Of a DNA stretch of 64,000 nucleotides, positions 1 to 11,128 are shown piece after piece. Each line of letters opens with the position of its first letter. Positions within the stretch are counted from its first letter, which is position 1. The position numbers were made by a program, and so were the translations under genes. This DNA is from Opisthorchis felineus (taxonomy: Eukaryota > Platyhelminthes > Trematoda > Opisthorchiida > Opisthorchiidae): assembly GCA_004794785.1 (NCBI GenBank), contig SJOL01004667.1, forward strand, positions 410,911 to 474,910, given 5' to 3'. Under the pieces are notes generated by a model. That model did no database searches, was not told where the DNA came from, and worked only from the letters and a program-made list of their open reading frames with translations.

Positions 1-107
1 CAAATAAATTTGGTTTTGCGAGAGACTCACCTGGAACACAGCTGAATCTCTCGTTTGTGGTGTTTCCAGGCAACTGAATGTGCTGCACCAGGCCACCTCA
101 TTTTTCA
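1..107 (+). repeat. Fold-back repeat, inner part of left arm (cut by window edge)
   Basis: This stretch matches the inner half of the arm seen at 33595-33675 and 58535-58610, including the shared words TTTGGTTTTGCGAGAGACTC and GAATCTCTCGTTTGTG. The outer half would lie before base 1. It is non-coding; short ORFs across it are incidental. Confidence 0.75.
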
Positions 108-119
108 GTTGCTGCGATA

Positions 120-345
120 TTCGAGATATCGCGATACACGTATATTCGTAATGCACTACTCATAAGGTTGCTGAAAATTCTTCTGGTTTTCACGGGAGGC
201 TCAACTGAATCTATCATTGATGATATGCAAGAGTGTATTCGTCGAAATCTGTCCATTTGGGGTTCAAGGAGAACATAAGATTGACGGAAACTCGGGGACT
301 GCGCCTAGCTGATGAGCCCCAGGAAGGTCGAAGCAACACACGAAG
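120..345. repeat. Internally deleted fold-back repeat copy
   Basis: Bases 125-180 carry the outer arm in plus orientation (ATGCACTACTCATAAGGTTG). Bases 185-222 carry a scrap of the inner arm. Bases 228-345 carry the opposite arm in reverse orientation (GACGGAAACTCGGGGACTGC). The two orientations meet after a deletion of most of the left arm, so this is a compact fold-back copy rather than a simple direct repeat. Confidence 0.7.
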
Positions 346-859
346 CTCGCACACCCCACCCAGCATGATGTAGATAAGCATGGTCGAGTGAAGAATTCCG
401 GTGTCCGCTGGTTCCAACAAGAGTCACAATCGCTCTTGTGCCTGGCTAATAATCTATATCCGTCTTGTGACACGCAAACCGCGCTGTTCGTGAGACTGGA
501 GCAGTATTTTCTTGGTCGATCGGCTATCAGTATCAAAATCAGGTACGTGCGCTTAACTGGCAAGCACAGTCGGACGAATCATCATCTAGTGGCCCTGACC
601 AAACCATTGGTCGAACAGCTGCCTGTTCGTCAGAATCCGAAGACTGTAGCGTCTGGTTTAAACAAACCGTCGATTGCGCCGTGTCATCCTTGAAAACACC
701 CCTTTCTGGCCTTTTGGCATTTACCCGAGGGTTACAGTCTGGCGTCATGACACCGAAGCAAGTCCTGTCATTTCTGGACCTCCACGCTTCCATGACATTT
801 CCACACACGTGAAATCCTGTCTCCTGATGCCGTCGTCAGCTAGCCCATAGTTTGCCGGC
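346..859. other. No gene recognised
   Basis: Open frames of about 100 codons exist here, for example on the plus strand at 388-693, but none shows a known motif. The stretch lies just 5' of the R2-like LINE. It could be the decayed N-terminal or 5' region of that element, although no zinc-finger pattern is visible. Confidence 0.4.
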
Positions 860-3110
860 TAACCGAAAGTAGATCCGCCGAGGCAACTACGCCGCCATCC
901 AGACCCTAAACCAAAAAAGACGGAAAGATGTGGCGTCTGCTGTGCTCGATGGGTCGTGGAAGGATCTATTCAAAGGCAAATGCGGCCTACCTCTGGACGC
1001 CGAGCAGTATTGGAAACAGATGCTTTCTACTCCAAAACAAGTGGATAGCCGGCCAAGTATCACTGTGCTACCATCTGATTGGAGTTTGATCGAGCCAAAT
1101 ACAGGTGAGGAAGTTGGCCGTACGATCCGTTTGATGGGCAATTCGTCCCCAGGTCTGGACGACCTCACACCCAGGATGCTTCGTTGGGTATTCCAACTTA
1201 CTCATTATCTTGGGGGTTGTCCGCCGCATCTGTGTCTTGCTCGTATTACCCTAGTTCCGAAGGTCCCGAATCCGACTTCACCGGACCAACTGAGACCGAT
1301 CTCCGTATCATCCATTCTTGTTCGATGCTATCATAAGGCGCTTGATGGCCGCTGAAGCCGCAGATTGCAAATGCGCTCTGTCCAGTATGCATTTCTACAT
1401 CGAGACGGTTGTTTGGAAGCTACATCTCTGTGACACGCTCTACTTCGTCATTCTTCAGCGACTGCTACTAACCTCAGTTTGGCGTTTGTTTCTCATGACT
1501 TAATTGTCAGATCTGCCGAGACGTTTAGAGCAACGTCACCCCTAGTTCGATACATCGCACAGTCATATGAGAATGTTGTAGCAGTTTTCCCCAATTCCGA
1601 GGTTCACTGTCACACAGGTGTGAGGCGGGGATATCCACTCTCTCCAACATTGTTCATCATGACAATGGATGAGGTTCTTAGATTGTCGATGCTGCAACTA
1701 GGATACCAGTTCCATGACACCTTAGTGGATGGTTTTGCCTCCACTGACGACCGGGTCGTGTGTGCAGAAAGTCAGGTTCGTCTTAAAGACAAGCTTGAAG
1801 CTGCTGCGGTTGGGTTGGGAAGAATTAGTGTGAAGACCAACGTCCGAAAGACGAAAACAATGGTGATTTGTGGGGATAATAAACATCGGGCGACAGTGGT
1901 CTCAGTCGAACTTTTTTGCTTCGTCGAGGAACTCATCAATCTTCTGGGTCCGACAGACACCGTGGTTTATTTGGTCATCCTCTTTACTTTCAAGAAGAAA
2001 AGAGTCTGTGAACACCGACGGCAGCTGCTCAAGCTGCTCGATGAGGTGACGCATGCTTTGTTGATGTCGCATCAAAGAATGGAGCTCACGAGGAACTGAC
2101 TGATACCGAAGCTGACGTATTTGCTCGTGCTCCGCCAGGTCCACCGAAACACGCTCAAAAGGTTGGACAATTACACCAGGCAATCTATTCGTGGCGGGTT
2201 ACGTCTACCTAAGATACTCCGATCAGCTACATCCACGCCGGTAAATAACATGAGGTACTTGGTATCCCAAGTCTGAATGCAACCATCCAGATGTACGTAT
2301 GAAAAAGTTTCTGTCTACTCTGTGCTGAGTTCTACGCAATGTGATCAGTAATTCCACATTGGGAAAGCTTGTTCTGGATCTCAGCCTTCCTATCCGAGCC
2401 CAAAGTGCGTGCTTAAACACCAAGGAAGAGATTGTGGCTTCTTGGGTTGATAGCCTGCACAGCAGCGTTGACGGTCGCGGTTTTTTACGAGGTTTGGTCG
2501 CTTCACCTCTCCCGAATCGATGGCCTGTGCTTCCAGAATGAGTGTGTCCTCGAATATTTATCAGCGGTATCCAGCGCCGGTGCAACCTCCTGAGGACAAG
2601 AGTTAGGAGCGCCCGGCGTAGTCATGGTGGCCAGACGATCTTCTGTCGTAGGAACAGTGGTGATCCGGAGAGTTTGGTGCATATTCTACAATCCTGCTTG
2701 ATCACGCATGATGCTAGATGTGTTCGTCATAATCGGGTTGCATGGGAACTCGCAAAACGTCTCCGTCGCCTGGGACACACCGTCTTCGAGGAGTTGAGAG
2801 CACCTAAGTCGACGTCTTTAATCAAGCATGAGCTATTCGCTGTTCGGGAGCACCGAGCAACTGTCATAGACGTAAGCGTAGTCTCGGATGGGCGTGGTGT
2901 GACTGTGTGGAATGAGAAGAAGCAGAAGTATAGTGTTGATGATTATTTCCTCATCTCGGCCCTGTGTGTAATCGGGTGTGATATCGACTTTTGGTCCACC
3001 AACCGATGATCATTTCATATCGAGGAATCTGCTTCCCTCAGTCCGCCAAGGCTGTTGTTGGACTGGGACTTCCTAAGGTCACAATCAGTGACTTGTGTTT
3101 GCTCACCATT
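860..3110 (+). pseudogene. R2-like non-LTR retrotransposon ORF, decayed
   Basis: Frames spliced by eye give a long reverse transcriptase of the R2/RLE type. In order there are: a pre-RT segment (SWKDLFKGKCGLPLDAEQYW, about 950-1010); an RT finger region with SSPGLDDLTPRMLRWV near 1145-1190; LARITLVPKVPNP near 1240; GVRRGYPLSPTLFIMTMDEV near 1620-1675; and the catalytic box near 1735, read as FASTDDRVVC where F/Y-ADD is normal. A thumb region follows (KRVCEHRRQLLKLLDEVTHA). The C-terminal part has a zinc-knuckle-like C..H..C segment (ESLVHILQSCLITHD, about 2670-2710) and a restriction-like endonuclease region (ATVIDVSVVSDGRG, about 2860-2900). Frameshifts near 1340-1480, 2100 and 2340-2540 and a changed active site show it is dead. 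R2 elements normally sit in 28S rDNA; no rDNA flank is seen here, so this is a dispersed copy or an R2 relative. Confidence 0.85.
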
Positions 3111-6091
3111 TTGGGCTCTCTACGTACTCATGACACTTATGCGTGGTGCATGGCGTTAAGTGTTCATTCTTGTGATTGATTTTCACACCTCACCCATTAT
3201 GACGGACACTTTGTGCCTGATTTGCGAGTCTTGAGGGTGATCGGGCTTACCGCGCCTTGAAGTACATTTAACCTTCTTTGTCCTTTCTCCAGTTACTGGT
3301 TTTCGTATGTGTGTTTCCATACCAAACTTTCTTACATCTTGTCTGACTGAAACTATTGGTTACACGCCTTCGGATGGAACGTTCCCCTCTTTTTATCTAA
3401 TATTCTACTGCACACCCTTCTCCATCTATGGCTCGGATTTACTTTTAATGTTTGTGACCAAGCTCTTCAAAAAAAGACGATAATAGTATTTCGCTAGCAG
3501 GAATGCCTCTCTCTCTGTATACTTTAAGCTGAGTAGTTCAGTGGCTCTCTCATAATTGTTAAGTGATCAAGGGTCATTTTCATCTCTCGGCTAGAGCGTC
3601 GTGACCAATTGGTAGGGGGCTATTGCTTCCATCGGGTGAAGAATTACTACAATCTTCCGGGTTGAGACGTCGGTCTTCTCATGTACCAGTCAACAATGGG
3701 CGCACACGGCAAAAGGGATGATCACTCTCTTCCAGCACTTGTAGCTTCAATGTGCAATATTTTTGTTTGGGTCAGTAAAATTAACTCAGTCTGTCAAATT
3801 CTTTTACTGCCTAAACCATCTATCTCATACCTTGCAGAGAACCGAATTTTCAGTAAGTCTGTCCTCATCCACTCCACCACTGCGCCCTTTTTGAAGGTTA
3901 GGTTCGTGTCTACACTTGTTCGCCTCTTCATGTCCCCCTTACTTGATACTGGCCCACCAGATCCCAATACGTTTGACCCAGATGCGCTCTTCCGAACTAG
4001 TTCTGTGGTGCAAATCGATCTCTCGATGATGATGATGATGATAAGGTCCGACTTACACACTGCCGAGTTCCAGCAGCGAAGCTACCCTGCCGTCAGACTC
4101 CAAAAGTGATTTGTGCACTGCCGTCAAATTTTTTTATAAACAAGACTCAGCGCGCATTGGCCCAGTAAGTTTTTAGTAAGTTCTCCACGGTTAGAAGCTC
4201 ATTCCAAATTATTTCATTGGTATCTCCACTTCTGAGCAGCAACGGCAACCTGCGGTAGATTCTCAAGCAGTTCTCACTTTGGTAACAGTGAGCTGGTTTA
4301 TTTGGAGGTCCTGAGGAATTTCGATCGTGTATGAAACTAAGGCTTTATCATCAAAGTACCAGTGTGCAGCCTGCAACCTCTTTCACTCGATGGCCCATGC
4401 ATGTCGGGGGGATTTTGCCTTCATTATGTTTTCTTCTAACTACCCCATCAATTGAGTGACGACCGCATACAGATCACTAGCTATTGAACGCTGAGCTCGG
4501 TAATGTTTGCGATCGGCGTTCATCAAATGCATTTGGAAACAACCTTTCCCTGCAGTTTCCCCTCTGTATTTTTACCGCTACGGCGGCACACTAACGATAT
4601 TTTCGCAGCTCGATGGCGTAACCATTTTAGCATGGTAAGCACCCGGAAACGACAAGGAGATGTCAGCTGGTTTGGACGGATGCGTGTTATGCGAAAATGC
4701 ACTCTTTACGGTTTATAAGTGATACCACACTGAATTAGCTAGGGGATAGGTGACCACGCAGCTCGTGTCAAGTTTGCGTACTTAGGGGTTGGAAAACGTC
4801 GTTCAAGTAAACCATCATCAACAACCCCTGAAAGGCGCAGAAGTAAATTTTAATGCCTATTTTAGGTACAGAAGGTAAGTTTAGTTTTACGGGTTTGCAC
4901 AACACACTTTTGGTTCCGCAAGAAGTATCTCCAGGACAGCTACACCCGCTCTTTTAATTGGTTCTGAATTTGGTTCCGTAGTCCCTCACTTGTCCTTTCT
5001 ATGTCAACTTCTAACATTCTTCCCTGACTGCCTCCCACTAAACCAGTTTTGACTGTGGCCTCAAGGTAAATTTAGTTTCGGAGATTTCGCTGCACCTCTC
5101 AGTATCTCCTAATCTACAGGCAGGAGACTCTAGGTTTCCTATCTTGGGTGGGCCACTACCTATCTCACTTCCCCCCAAGTGCAACGGTAAGTTTTGTGCC
5201 TCGTTACCTTCCATATTCTGTCATGTATTTTTCTCACTGTCGCAACTTAGCCTTCATTTCTTTATCCTATATCCACAATAACTTTAAAAAAATTTGTGGA
5301 CTATTCACTTCCACTTTCCAAGTCCATCGCTCCTGAAACTTGCCTCTTCTTTTCTCTCTAACGCCTACGTGGATAGCAAACTTCACTGCCTGGCGTAGAA
5401 TGGTACTCGTTCTTCTGCATAAAAGGATACATTGTTGAATTTCAACAAGGAAGTGTTCAGTTTCCTCGTCTTCTCACTGCCAGTGTTTGGACAAAAATAC
5501 TCAGATTGCAACCTTGTTAAACATATGTTTCTTGGAGGCGAACTTTATCAACCGAAACCAACAGCTTTCTACGGTGCAGTGATGAACGTCATCCCTTGTG
5601 AGCGTGAATCAATTCAAACTACACTGTAAGGTAAATTCCAGCTGATGTACCATAAATATGCTGATCTCGGACTCCGAAGCTGCCAGTCTGTGTTGTGACA
5701 TGCATGTGCATCAATGCGTTCATCGCCTGGATGTGCTGACGCACTGTAACTTAACATTTGCGGCCTGTCGCGTAAGCATCAACGGAAAAATTATAGGGAC
5801 ACCCGATATTTTCGGATCACTCGACTAAGTAGCATTTTTATAATTGGCTGAATTACGTCAAAAGAAAACGTATGTGACACTACTTTGTGAACTTGGTCTA
5901 ACAGACTTAGCTAATTCTAACTCCATGAGGACCCTATATCTATCATGAGATGACCAAACGTCCTGACCGGTAACCAGGCTAACAAAGAACAGTCCTGAGG
6001 AAAGCAGATTAAGCTGAATTGGAAAATGTTTGGGACCGGTTGGGTAGTCATCGTTTCAGAGGGGTTTGGTAAACAATAAATCTGTTTGGTC
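3111..6091. other. Gene-poor stretch with a short (GAT)n tract
   Basis: No coding region is recognised. Bases 4025-4042 are a perfect (GAT)n/(ATG)n microsatellite, which gives a run of Met or Ile in the ORFs across it and makes the 142-codon plus-strand ORF at 3681-4109 look spurious. The 3' trailer of the R2-like element may occupy the first few hundred bases, but its end is not visible. Confidence 0.5.
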
Positions 6092-6655
6092 TGTGGTCTG
6101 TGGACGTCGTGGGCCCCTTTCCGGTGACAACCAGTGGAAATCAGTATATCGTGGTGATGACAGAACACCTGTCGCGGTGGGTCGAGGCGGCAGCCGTGCC
6201 AAACCAACGGGCGACGACAATCAGCGCAGTGGTAATGCGTCACATCGTGGCCAACCACGGGGTGCCAAAAATGATTCTAACGGATCAAGGGCCTTGCTTC
6301 GAGAGCGAAGAGTTTAGGAGTTGCTTGCAGAAACTGGGCATCATACGGCTGATGACGGCACCATACCACCCGCAAAAAAATGGTCTTACCGAACGCAATA
6401 ACCGAACGATCAAGGAGTGGATAGCGGCCAAAGGGGGTGATTGGGAAGTGAACCTGCCGATGGTGTTGCTCGCTCATCGGGCTTCCACACAGCCAACCAC
6501 AGCCAACCACAGGCAAGCCCCCGTTCATGCTGACCTACGGTCGATTTCCGCGCCTTCCAGTTGATCAGGAAATTGGATTATGGCCGGCAACACACTTGTC
6601 TCCAGAGGGGCTAGGAGAGGAAAGGAGGAAAGCTCTAGAAAACAATAAATAAATC
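6092..6655 (+). pseudogene. Ty3/gypsy integrase core fragment
   Basis: Reading from about 6097, the product has the DDE integrase core of Ty3/gypsy pol, which joins element cDNA to the host genome. The first Asp is in MDVVGPFP. GNQYIVVMTEHLSRWVEA follows. The second Asp is in PKMILTDQGPCFES. The catalytic Glu is in YHPQKNGLTERNNRTIKEW. All three acidic residues are kept and the frame is open for 154 codons to 6564. A tandem copy of a 10-base unit (AGCCAACCAC at 6491-6500 and 6501-6510) shifts the frame. The C-terminal part continues in another frame through PRLPVDQEIGLWPATHLSPE to about 6640. No RT, RNase H or LTR was seen next to it, so it is an orphan fragment. Confidence 0.88.
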
Positions 6656-6789
6656 GCTTACCAAACCTCACTGAAACAGATTAAACTGAATTATTTGTGC
6701 GTTTATAAGATATCGCATGACTTATATTTTATTACAAGTGTTTAGTTCTGAGTAGCTTTCGAAATTGCGTCAAAACCGCCCTACATTGA

Positions 6790-6965
6790 TCAGCCTCTCT
6801 CCCGTCCTGGCATAAGCACTGTGATCGGTCCACTACAAAGGAGGAGATACCATAACCGAATGTTGCGCTCATTATCCGCAGTGAACATCCCTGACTGCGC
6901 CAGGATTTAGTTTCCGGACCTCTGACATGCGGGACAAGGATGTTACCACAGCTCCAACGGTACAC
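6790..6965 (-). repeat. tRNA-like SINE, family 1, degenerate copy
   Basis: Read on the minus strand this matches the copy at 55395-55573: a GGTAACA word, then GTCAGAGGTCCGGAAACT at the B-box position, then a CAGGGATGTTCACTGC tail motif. The order GGTAACAC...GTCCG(A)GTCCGGAGTTCAA...AAGGATATGCACTGC is shared by three copies in this window. The B-box is mutated, so this copy is unlikely to be transcribed. Confidence 0.65.
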
Positions 6966-7559
6966 GGTGGACGAACCCGAATGACCACATCTGAATAGGT
7001 GAACATGTTTGATTCTGGGCAATGAGAATATTTTATCCGACGCCTTGAATGATGGACAAGTAACTGGTCTGCTTGTGTCCATCGGTCCATCCGTCTAATA
7101 GAACCTTCCTTTCAAACAGCGCGACAGACGTCCTAGGCCTGTTAAACACTGAGTTTAGATCACTCGTTAGTAGTTGTGAGATTTCTGGAATTTGTCCTCG
7201 CATAATTCGTTTTGAACCCGCATCATCTTCTTTTGGGAGAATTCAAGAAATTCATATCTACCCAGACTCTGTTTCGTGTTTATCGTTCCAGCATATACCT
7301 TGCACAACAAGAGCGCTCGGTCGAAGGATCACGTGATCTAGACTGGATTATAGAGCACTTCTGTCGCACCAGTGATACTGCATTGTGTTACCTTATATAA
7401 CATAATGCTCATTCATCCATGCTCTCTTCTTTCAGAGAGCTGGAATTTCACAATAGATTCTACAATGAAATGTCACATCAGCAGATGGAAAAAAAAGTAT
7501 GGTTAATAAGCGTTAGAACGTGCATCACAAAACCACTAACTTGTGTTATAAGGAAGAAA
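6966..7559. other. No gene recognised
   Basis: Only short ORFs below 90 codons, with no motif, no splice-site support and no match to the repeats found elsewhere in the window. Confidence 0.5.
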
Positions 7560-7584
7560 ACTTTAAGCAAGGGTAGACTGTGTT

Positions 7585-7690
7585 TGTGTATATGAGGTTC
7601 TTTTTGCTATTGAGAAGAATGTTGGTAGCTCAGACAGCGTAGACTGCCGTTGGTTTGTCCGCTGAACCGGTGTGTTTGTATTCGATGCGT
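7585..7690 (-). repeat. Short interspersed repeat shared with 15400-15480
   Basis: Plus-strand words GAAGAATGTTGGTAGCTCA and AGCGTAGACTGCCGTTGGTT recur with few changes at 15415-15465. On the minus strand both copies read STL(S/H)ELPTF(F/S)SIA, so it could be a decayed coding repeat, but no family is recognised. Confidence 0.55.
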
Positions 7691-8184
7691 TATTCATTGC
7701 TGTTATTGACGAAAAGTAAATTTGAGTAAGTGATAGATGGAGCAGTTTACTTGGAATCTGGAGGCAGGTTTCGACAGGAATACTCAGTTCACGCATTGCG
7801 CTTATAAAGGGAACTTTCTAGCTCGTGAATTGGAGGATGTCGGTTAAGTTTCTACTAAACCCACCTGTCACCTTCTTACTCATATCTTACAGAGAATTGG
7901 GAAACTGGCTACAAAAAAGTGATCCTTAAATAATAGAAAAAAACAGCTACTTTGACAGGTCACATCAAAGTGGACTGTTAGTACTTTCTGATCAATAGCC
8001 TTGTTTTTGCGAGGGCGTGGTGTAGCAGATTCGCGGTCATTATAATACCCACTTATTCTATGCCTATTCCTGTCCACAGGGGTTATTTTTTACCTAATGT
8101 GGTTGTCGTGCCGAATCCCGTTGCACAGCCCTGACGGTTATGTACGGTGCAAGGGAGTAGTGTGGAGATAGGTTTGTTTCGGTG

Positions 8185-8515
8185 GAGATTTCGTCCCGTA
8201 AGTGAAGTTAGTCTATGCTGAAAAGCGAGAAGCACTGTAAAGATGCTTCTTCTTTATTGGGAATCATCACAAGTGCGCATCTCACAGAACTCAAGGAAGT
8301 CTCGAAACTGCAACGTTCCAACTAGCAGTTTGAACACTTAATCGCCTGGCCAAGAGACGTTGACCAGCAGTGTGATTAACTCGCACTTAGGCAGGATATA
8401 GCACCAGTCATCTTTCAATTACAGGAACCACGTTACGTGATCGCGCATTGACTGGCTCATCAAATGACGACTTCTCAGGTAGAAGTTTCACTCATCGGGT
8501 GAGTTTTATTCTTCC
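8185..8515 (-). repeat. SINE-like repeat, family 3, near-complete minus copy
   Basis: This is the reverse complement of the copy at 38345-38675. Shared blocks, in order on the minus strand: ACTCAGAGGAAGAATAAAAC, a CTGAGAAGTCGTCAT block, TGCGAGTTAATCACACTGCT, a degenerate GTTTCGAGACTTCC (B-box-like), and a tail with GCTTCTCGCTTTTCAGCATA then GACTAACTTCACTTACGGGA. The tail block is the best conserved part and recurs at 27170-27212 and 37480-37525. Confidence 0.75.
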
Positions 8516-9439
8516 TCTGAGTTACTTATACATTGTTGAGAGTGTGAGGAAATTTGGGATTCTCTGTAGAGGTGAAGGTTTGTTCAAGGGGCGCCATTCA
8601 GAACGGAAAAATGAATGTTAGCCTACTCTAAACAAAGACGGACTTCCGTAATTTTCACCATAACGCTCACAGAGGAGGTGCTTCTCGGCCAAAATTAAGA
8701 TCCCTTATATGTATATACTATCGTATCCCGCTCTGAATCTGTATGGCCTAGGAAAACTAGGTCAGTAGACACACATCAACCGTATGCTGATACATGCATA
8801 TACATCAGCATCAGTTAATTTTATGCCATTTCGTTCCCCTCGTACGTCTCTTAGTTACAACAGGTTGCTTGATATCACTGATCATTTAGATATCTACAGT
8901 GCTCTAATTGCAATCATCGCCTGGATGAAGTTATCTCCCATTCCAGTGAGCTCTAGTTCCCTGATAGGAAACACTCCTTCTCTCGTGAAAACTGCCACCT
9001 CCATAATGGACTCCGTTGGAACTGTTCAGCAAGTTATAATTGTGAATGGAAAAGTTAGCCGAATTACATACTGCTTTCGAGCCTTTAGGTATAGGATCTA
9101 TGCTAGGAAGCATATTTACCGGGTTCAGGATCTTGACAGCTGAATGTAAGCGATGCGTTCTTGGCGCACCATCCAGATTATCACCGTTTGGAAGATCTTC
9201 AACCCTTACACCCCTGTACAATATTTGGGGGAGGTCGAATTTCTTATGCGGTGGACCTTACATTGTGGAAAGAATATCGCATTCCGACTAAAACACTTGG
9301 GGGTAGTCTTAATGCTCACTAGTGTCGGGCACTCTACCATTAAAAACACATTGACATGGAGAATAAAATGAGACGGGTGCAAATGCCTACATTACTTACT
9401 TAAATTTCATGAACCAAAAGCAACTGTTCTCTAGAAGTA
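8516..9439. other. No gene recognised
   Basis: Overlapping ORFs of 119 codons (plus, 8784-9143) and 96 codons (minus, 8931-9221) occur, but neither has a recognisable motif. I regard both as chance or as remnants of an unidentified repeat. Confidence 0.4.
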
Positions 9440-9582
9440 GGACACTACTCATAAGGTTGCTCAAAATTCTCGAGCAGCCCAAGACCAGTTTCGCACTTCT
9501 TGAAGCTCATCGGGTAGGCGCAGTCATCGAGTTTTCGTCAATCTCATGTTCTACTTGAACACAAGCTGGACAAAATTCGCCA
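9440..9582 (+). repeat. Fold-back repeat, single outer arm
   Basis: Matches the outer arm: CACTACTCATAAGGTTGCT, then a degenerate CAGCCC(A)AGACC(A)G block, then AGCTCATCGGGTAGGCGCAG, ending with TTCTACTTGAACACAAG. The opposite arm is absent. Non-coding. Confidence 0.8.
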
Positions 9583-10061
9583 GTTGTACGTACTGTGGTA
9601 TCTCGGGTGTTTTCCCGAGTGAAACACGAGACAGCCTAGTGAAGCACATTCAGTCTAAGAAGACTATCGTAAACGAGAAATTCGGATGGATTTGGTTGAT
9701 TCCCCCATTAAAACCAAATTAGTATACAAGTGAGATTATTTGGCGAAGAATAGTTCTAATAAGTGGAGTAAAACTGACTCCGAATACACTGCACTCACCT
9801 AATTTATCAAACACTTCGGCTACGTTGCCATAATTTTCCGAGTTGAAGTGTCCATGAAAAACACTTTTTGAACTACTGTTTTCATGAAAAGCCTACTGAT
9901 AAAAATTTTGCAGGTAATTATCATTTAGACAGTCATTTCGGGTTGAGTTCACTCTAAATGTTTTCAACCTTCACATGTGAATCGGGCAGTCCAGTCGCTA
10001 CGTTTGGCCTTCGCACGCTTTCGACGGCTTGGCACCTACCCGACATCTGACCGATGCCTCA
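9583..10061. other. No gene recognised
   Basis: Nothing supported on either strand. Confidence 0.5.
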
Positions 10062-10388
10062 TCAATTTAGGTGTGTTGTCGGATGAGGTATCACAACGTA
10101 CAACCTAGTGATTTTCTTTTTGTCTAGCCAACTAATTTGGTTATCACTGCTTTTTCCTTCTGATTGTTCGGGGACAGCTGCATCAGTTGGAACGCTCCGT
10201 AGCATTATGTTAACTGCGATGAGCCGAGGGTCTTGAGTGTCGTTCAGTAGGATAACGTCCACCACCAGAAGTGGAGCGTCCCGCCGTAAAACAATGATAA
10301 GCACATCAAAAGTAGATGAAGGTGAGAGTTTTAACTCGGAATTTGATATAAAGCTGAAGAATCCGCTCACGGCATTAGTATTTGTCAT
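10062..10388 (-). CDS. Candidate coding exon, unknown protein
   Basis: Minus-strand ORF of 108 codons ending in TGA at 10062, whose composition looks protein-like (FDVLIIVLRRDAPLLVVDVI, then NDTQDPRLIAVNIMLRSV, then an acidic/polar PEQSEGKSSDNQ stretch and a lysine cluster). A possible splice acceptor (GGATTCTTCAG) falls within its first codons, and a weaker donor (ACTAG|GTTGTA) lies near 10100. The alternating hydrophobic pattern suggests beta strands. I recognise no family. It lies about 740 bases downstream, on the same strand, of the larger ORF at 11129-11758, so both could belong to one gene. It could also be a chance ORF. Confidence 0.32.
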   Translation of the reverse strand: MTNTNAVSGFFSFISNSELKLSPSSTFDVLIIVLRRDAPLLVVDVILLNDTQDPRLIAVNIMLRSVPTDAAVPEQSEGKSSDNQISWLDKKKITRLYVVIPHPTTHLN

Positions 10389-11128
10389 TCGCTAGTTTAT
10401 TCAGCTGAGTACTACATGCGATTGTGTAGGTGAATGTGTGTTTCTTCTTGATGGGAGGGGAGCAAAACCTATTGCGTAGGAACTGACTCTATTAAAAAAA
10501 TATCGTATCATTTAGCCCTTTTACGTTCAACTTAGTGCAAATAGTGTCGGAAGTTTTTGTCAACTCATTTGCACCGAAGCAGTTGTAACGTTATGAATTA
10601 CTTCTTCACTCTTAGGATGCAAATTTCTTTTCGTACTTGAAAACAGAAGGACCGCATCAAATCAGTGTTTGCTGCGGAACAAGCAAGCATATACAGCTAT
10701 TCAAATTCTTCAGTTAACCACAAAAATTGTCCACGTTACACAAGACTTGCGATTTTTCCCATTATGCTGAGATGATTGTTTGTCCCATAATGAACGACAC
10801 CCGGCTCTCTGACTGCACTGTGACACTATTGTCACTCAGTCATTATCCTTCAAGATAGGCAGCATCTGACGCAAGTAGGTTGAAGGAAATTTTTTCTTGA
10901 ATCTGGCCGCCTCCCACTGCTCTAGATCACACGTGACTTGACCTTCAAAGTCAGGTGGGTACGTGTTTGTCAGTGGTAGTCAATCAACAGAGAGCGGAGA
11001 ATAGATTGGCACAACCTAACATGCATAATCATACTTTATGAAGCATTGAAGCTCCTCAGTCCACTTCATCAAGACCACGAGAAGATGTGACTGAAGACGT
11101 GTTAACATTTGCTACTTTCTTCACTGGT
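10389..11128. other. Spacer, possible intron
   Basis: No coding region or repeat recognised. If the two minus-strand ORFs on either side belong to one gene, this would be an intron. Confidence 0.35.

Noticed and set aside
3681..4109. 142-codon plus-strand ORF
   Set aside because: It runs through a (GAT)n microsatellite, has no motif, and an antisense ORF of similar quality overlaps it.
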